A stretch of 45,077 bases of DNA, from the NCBI GenBank assembly GCA_003235715.1, contig QJVM01000238.1:1-45077 (forward strand), in the 5' to 3' direction. This document shows, piece by piece, positions 41,239-45,077 of this stretch. The notes under the pieces were generated by a model. That model made no database searches. It saw nothing but the letters and a program-made list of their open reading frames with translations, and was not told the DNA's origin. Positions within the stretch are counted from its first letter, which is position 1; every line of letters begins with the position of its first letter. Origin of the DNA: Nitrospirota bacterium (GTDB lineage Bacteria; Nitrospirota; Thermodesulfovibrionia; SZUA-242). The position numbers and the translations under genes are program-made.

Positions 41239-42733
41239 CGTGATGATTCTTTTCCTTAATGGCCGCAAGGGCTTCCTCGCGGTCATTGAACGGATAACGT
41301 TCTCCTGCAACCTCCTGATAGCTCTCATGCCCCTTGCCGGCGATAAGGACCACATCCCCCTCCGACGCCATCATAACCGCATGCCGGATGGCCCGGCGCC
41401 GGTCGGGAATGACCAGGTAGTTGAACCGGGAAATCCCGGAACGGATATCCGAAAAGATTTGTTTCGGGTCTTCACGCCTTGGATTGTCCGTGGTCACAAT
41501 GACGTAGTCGCTGCCCCACGTGGCGACCGAACCCATGCGCGGTCTTTTGGCCCGGTCCCGGTCTCCCCCACAGCCGAAGACGGTAATGAGGCGGCCCGTG
41601 GTGGCAACGCTGCGGCTCGCCTCGATGGCACGCTCCAGGGCATCCTCCGTGTGCGCGTAGTCCACAAACACCCGATACTTCTGGCCTGCGTCAACCGACT
41701 CCAGTCTTCCCGGCACATGCGTCATTTCCATGAGGCCCTCCGAAATGATCTGGCTTGAGATTCCAATGGCAAGGGCCGCAGCCCCGGCGGCAAGGAGATT
41801 GGATACGTTATACCGGCCCACAAGTCGGGATTCGACCTGAAAGGCTCCCCCGGGATGGCACAGCCGGAAGCGAAGGCCCATGTCGGTCCCCTCGAGATCC
41901 TCCGCCCGGACCGTCGCCCGAGGATTAAGGCCGTAGGTGAACACGGGACCTTTCAGAGAGGCCGCCAGACGGGCTCCATAGGGGTCGTCAAGATTGACGA
42001 TGGCACTCCCCTCCCCGAGGTAGCGGTCGAAAAGCGAACGTTTGGCCTGGAAATAGTCCTCCATCGAGTGATGGAAATCCAGGTGGTCTGGTGAAAGATT
42101 CGTGAAAATCCCCACGCTGAAGAAGCATCCCTCAAGCCGTTTTAGGGCAAGAGCGTGCGAGGAAACCTCCATGACGGCAGCTTTCATCCCGTGTTCGCAC
42201 ATCAGTCGGAGATACCTTTGGATGTCAGGGGATTCCGGGGTTGTCCGCGCGGCCGTTTGAGCGGCCGGTCCCGTGATGTACTCCACGGTCCCGAGGAGTC
42301 CGCTCTTTTTTCCGGCCTTTTCGAGAATGGACCGGAGGAGGTAAGCCGTCGTGGTCTTTCCGTTGGTGCCCGTGATCCCGAACAGGGTCAACTCCCGACC
42401 GGGGTAGCCATAGACCGCACAGGCCGCCTTTGCCATCGCCTCCCGAACATCGTCCACCTCGAGTAACACAGCCCCGGCCGAGGTGAATCCGGCGAGGGAT
42501 TTTCCAAGCACGGCCACCGCGCCCTTGGCGATCGCCGGCGCGATAAACCGCCTGCCGTCCGCTTCAAATCCCGGCACCGCCACAAACAGATCGCCTGATT
42601 GGACCTGCCGCGAATCGTAGGTCACGCCGGTTACCACCACCTTCCCCTGGCCCTGGCCGGATATGAGCCGGGCCCCGGTGAGGAGGCAAAGGTCCTCAAC
42701 CGTCACCGTATCAGCCGGACACAAGCACGACAT
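41222..42733 (-). CDS. murE: UDP-MurNAc-dipeptide--meso-diaminopimelate ligase
   Basis: A 503-residue Mur ligase (EC 6.3.2.13). VTYDSRQVQSGDLFVAVPG, GITGTNGKTTTAYLL (ATP loop), EVSSHALALKRLEG, LSPDHLDFHHSMEDYF, and TDNPRREDP. The DNPR box is the residue set that selects meso-diaminopimelate over lysine, so the cell wall is DAP-type as in Gram-negative bacteria. It overlaps ftsI by 23 bases and murF by 17. Confidence 0.98.
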   Translation of the reverse strand: MSCLCPADTVTVEDLCLLTGARLISGQGQGKVVVTGVTYDSRQVQSGDLFVAVPGFEADGRRFIAPAIAKGAVAVLGKSLAGFTSAGAVLLEVDDVREAMAKAACAVYGYPGRELTLFGITGTNGKTTTAYLLRSILEKAGKKSGLLGTVEYITGPAAQTAARTTPESPDIQRYLRLMCEHGMKAAVMEVSSHALALKRLEGCFFSVGIFTNLSPDHLDFHHSMEDYFQAKRSLFDRYLGEGSAIVNLDDPYGARLAASLKGPVFTYGLNPRATVRAEDLEGTDMGLRFRLCHPGGAFQVESRLVGRYNVSNLLAAGAAALAIGISSQIISEGLMEMTHVPGRLESVDAGQKYRVFVDYAHTEDALERAIEASRSVATTGRLITVFGCGGDRDRAKRPRMGSVATWGSDYVIVTTDNPRREDPKQIFSDIRSGISRFNYLVIPDRRRAIRHAVMMASEGDVVLIAGKGHESYQEVAGERYPFNDREEALAAIKEKNHHDDRGA

Positions 42734-44405
42734 GGCCCGTGTCCTCCCGGGGAATGTTCAGATATATCAGGGCATGTTCTGCAATCTTCCTGAATACCGG
42801 GGCGGCCACCTCACCGCCGTAAATGGAGCCCTTGGGTTCATCGATTACCACAATCATGGCCAACTTCGGGTTCTGAGAGGGCACATAGCCCACGAAGGAA
42901 CTGTAATAGCGGGTTCGGCTGTACCGTCCCGTCTGGCGGTCGATCTTTCTCGACGTGCCCGTCTTTCCGGCAACCCGGTTTCCAAGAACCGAGGCATTGA
43001 CGGCCGTGCCGCCGTCCTGAACCACGGTCTCCAGGATCTCCGTGAGGATACGGCTGGTCCTTTCGGAGATAACACGGCGTACAGCTTCTGGCTCGAAGCG
43101 CTTGACCACCCGTCCCTCCGAATCCAACACGTCGGAAACGATATAGGGCCGCATCAGGACTCCCCCGTTGGCTATGGCCGCATAGGCATTAAGAACCTGG
43201 ATCGGCGTGACCGCGACTTCGTACCCCACGGCCATCGCCCCGATCGACGAACCCGACCAGTTCTTCGGCGCTTTCAGCAATCCCTTTACCTCGCCCGAAA
43301 CCGTCAGTCCGGTCTTTTCCCCGAACCCGAAGGCCGTGATGTACCGGAAATAGGTTTCGCTGCCGAGGATCTGGGCCACCTTGACCATGCCGACGTTCGA
43401 GGACTTCTGAACCACCTCTTCGAAAGTCAGTACGCCAAGTCGTTTGTGGTCGTGGATGCGTCGACCGCCAACCTCGATGACCCCTTCAGAGCAATCGAAA
43501 CGGTCCGAGACCCGGACACGCTTTTCCTCAAGCGCCGCCGCCGCCAGAATGGCCTTGAATGTAGACCCCGGTTCATAGACGTCCGTCACTGCCCGGTTCC
43601 TCCAGTTCTCCGGTCGGGCCCGATGCTCGGGGGAGAACGTCGGGTTCACGGCCATGGCCAGCACCCGGCCGGTATAGGGGTCCATCATGACCGAAACCCC
43701 GCCTCGGGCCCGGTGATGCTCCACAGCCTCGTTCAGGGCATCCTCGACGATGTACTGAAGATCTTCGTCGAGAGTCAGCACCAGGTCGTGTCCCGTCTGC
43801 GCGTTATCTTCTCCGCTGGAAAGAGCCTGTCCCAGCGCGTCCCGGCCTTTCATCACGCGTCCGGACTCTCCCCGGAGGACATCCTCGAAGATACGTTCGA
43901 TGCCTTCCGTTCCGCGGTTGTCGATATCCACAAACCCGATGACATGAGAGGCGAGCCTGCCTTTGGGATATGTTCGCTTCGTCTCGGGCACGAAGCCGAT
44001 TTCGGGCGCCAGGTTCATCGCCTGGATCGCCCGGACCGTATCCTCGTCCACCTTCCGGGCGAGCCAGACAAAGCCCTTGTCCCGGTCGGACAACCGCTCC
44101 GCCAGTGCAGTCTTTTTGAGGCCAAGGACTCGAGAAAGCCGGCCGGCCATCTGTCCAGGGTTCCGGATTTCCTTTGGAACCCCGAATACGGACTGTACTC
44201 GGCGGTTCACGGCCAGTTCTCTCATGCGGGCGTCGTAGATGGTTCCCCGGGGCGCGGCCACGGTTTCGGAACGCACGTGCTGCCGGTACGCTCTCTGGGA
44301 AAGCCAGTCATGTTCCAGGATCATCAGATCCACAAGGCGCAGAACCACCGTGAGGAAACCAAGGGCCACCAGCGTGACGAGGAATACGGCTCTGCGCGAA
44401 TTCAT
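42711..44405 (-). CDS. ftsI: Division transpeptidase FtsI (PBP3)
   Basis: A 564-residue class B penicillin-binding protein that crosslinks septal peptidoglycan. One N-terminal membrane anchor (AVFLVTLVALGFLTVVLRLV) is followed by the dimerisation part (RGTIYDARMRELAVNRRV) and transpeptidase domain with YEPGSTFK (SxxK serine), KSSNVGM (SxN) and AGKTGTSRK (KTG). No PASTA domain follows, which separates it from SpoVD-type proteins. It starts 3 bases after ftsL and overlaps murE by 23 bases. Confidence 0.97.
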   Translation of the reverse strand: MNSRRAVFLVTLVALGFLTVVLRLVDLMILEHDWLSQRAYRQHVRSETVAAPRGTIYDARMRELAVNRRVQSVFGVPKEIRNPGQMAGRLSRVLGLKKTALAERLSDRDKGFVWLARKVDEDTVRAIQAMNLAPEIGFVPETKRTYPKGRLASHVIGFVDIDNRGTEGIERIFEDVLRGESGRVMKGRDALGQALSSGEDNAQTGHDLVLTLDEDLQYIVEDALNEAVEHHRARGGVSVMMDPYTGRVLAMAVNPTFSPEHRARPENWRNRAVTDVYEPGSTFKAILAAAALEEKRVRVSDRFDCSEGVIEVGGRRIHDHKRLGVLTFEEVVQKSSNVGMVKVAQILGSETYFRYITAFGFGEKTGLTVSGEVKGLLKAPKNWSGSSIGAMAVGYEVAVTPIQVLNAYAAIANGGVLMRPYIVSDVLDSEGRVVKRFEPEAVRRVISERTSRILTEILETVVQDGGTAVNASVLGNRVAGKTGTSRKIDRQTGRYSRTRYYSSFVGYVPSQNPKLAMIVVIDEPKGSIYGGEVAAPVFRKIAEHALIYLNIPREDTGHVVLVSG

Positions 44406-44408
44406 CCG

Positions 44409-44762
44409 TTAGAGTCTGGGTGTGCCCGCCTCTTTCTTTGAATGATTGGCCACGGCCACGACACGGCTTTGGTATTTCACCAGGTAGACATTTTCCCGAT
44501 CAGGGACCGTAAGGCCGAGCCGGCTGGCCCGCATGGCGATCCGGGCCGGCGAAGAAAATTGGCTCTTCTGCGAAAGAAGGTCCTTCTGCACGTTGAGCAA
44601 CTGAACCCGCTGTTGCTCAAGTTCGGCAATCTCGTACCGGACCTCCATCACCCGGGTCTTCATCCAGATCAGGGAAAGGCTTCCGGCAATGATCAGGGAC
44701 ACCGCAACAGGTTTGAGCAGAAAGGCAGGCGAGGGGATTCTTTTTTTTCTGGCCCTGGGCAC
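44409..44762 (-). CDS. ftsL: Cell division protein FtsL
   Basis: A 117-residue bitopic divisome protein. The start is GTG at 44762, with AAAGGAGG five bases upstream; the frame is open further but that part overlaps rsmH. A basic cytoplasmic tail (PRARKKRI), one membrane segment (LKPVAVSLIIAGSLSLIWM), a periplasmic leucine-rich coiled coil (EIAELEQQRVQLLNVQKDLL) and the conserved ARIAMRASRLGLTVPDRENV give the FtsL layout. It follows rsmH by 19 bases. Confidence 0.9.
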   Translation of the reverse strand: MPRARKKRIPSPAFLLKPVAVSLIIAGSLSLIWMKTRVMEVRYEIAELEQQRVQLLNVQKDLLSQKSQFSSPARIAMRASRLGLTVPDRENVYLVKYQSRVVAVANHSKKEAGTPRL

Positions 44763-44781
44763 GGGGACCTCCTTTTTCTTT

Positions 44782-45077
<296 letters not shown>

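Noticed and set aside
42663-44441. 592-codon plus-strand open frame opposite ftsI
   Set aside because: The minus strand encodes a complete FtsI with all catalytic motifs; the antisense frame has no recognisable feature or ribosome site.

Overview
The window looks like chromosomal DNA from a high-GC, Gram-negative bacterium with a diaminopimelate-type cell wall. A deltaproteobacterial (Desulfobacterota-like) or neighbouring lineage is my best guess. It rests on the order of the division/cell-wall genes, the BCAM0308-type zinc-ribbon gene beside a Crp/Fnr gene, and the many HDFNN-type hybrid histidine kinases. No 16S or other decisive marker is present. I see no rRNA, tRNA, CRISPR array, insertion sequence, integrase or phage gene. 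This is a core region with a small accessory middle part.

Layout. (1) 1-3.6 kb: the start of a glycosyltransferase leaves the window leftwards. A divergent promoter drives a coupled pair, a HEAT-repeat protein and an HD-GYP phosphodiesterase. (2) 3.7-9 kb: single-chain PurL and citrate synthase, both minus strand. (3) 9.1-17.6 kb: small redox/sulfur-flavoured units. These are a minus-strand operon (SagB-type flavin oxidoreductase, PflX-like radical SAM protein, rhodanese lipoprotein), an SDR, a BCAM0308/Crp-Fnr/DUF2892 group, an RmlD-like plus MDR-dehydrogenase pair, Hsp33, and a TusA-fold protein without the CPxP motif. (4) 17.9-27.5 kb: two large hybrid sensor kinases, endonuclease V, YhbY, a large radical SAM protein and a TPR protein. 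(5) 27.5-45 kb: a nearly complete dcw cluster on the minus strand, in transcription order rsmH (cut by the window end), ftsL, ftsI, murE, murF, mraY, murD, ftsW, murG, a histidine kinase, murC, murB, ddl, ftsQ, ftsA, ftsZ. Most neighbours overlap or nearly touch, so it probably works as one long transcription unit that makes the lipid-linked peptidoglycan precursor and the divisome.

Main points for a second look. First, the promoters of the DUF2892 gene and the TusA-like gene share an 18-bp dyad, CATCAA-N6-TTGATG, placed identically between -35 and -10. They look like two members of one small regulon, with the nearby Crp/Fnr protein as the obvious candidate regulator. Second, a soluble histidine kinase gene lies between murG and murC with 4-base stop/start overlaps on both sides. 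Third, the hybrid kinase at 17951-20878 has Asn where the phospho-accepting His belongs, while its ATPase and receiver domains look intact. Fourth, ftsZ as read here has a frameshift near its 3' end that separates the GTPase core from the conserved C-terminal peptide. No single undescribed large system is evident; the two-promoter regulon and the kinase inside the cell-wall operon are the best candidates for new biology.
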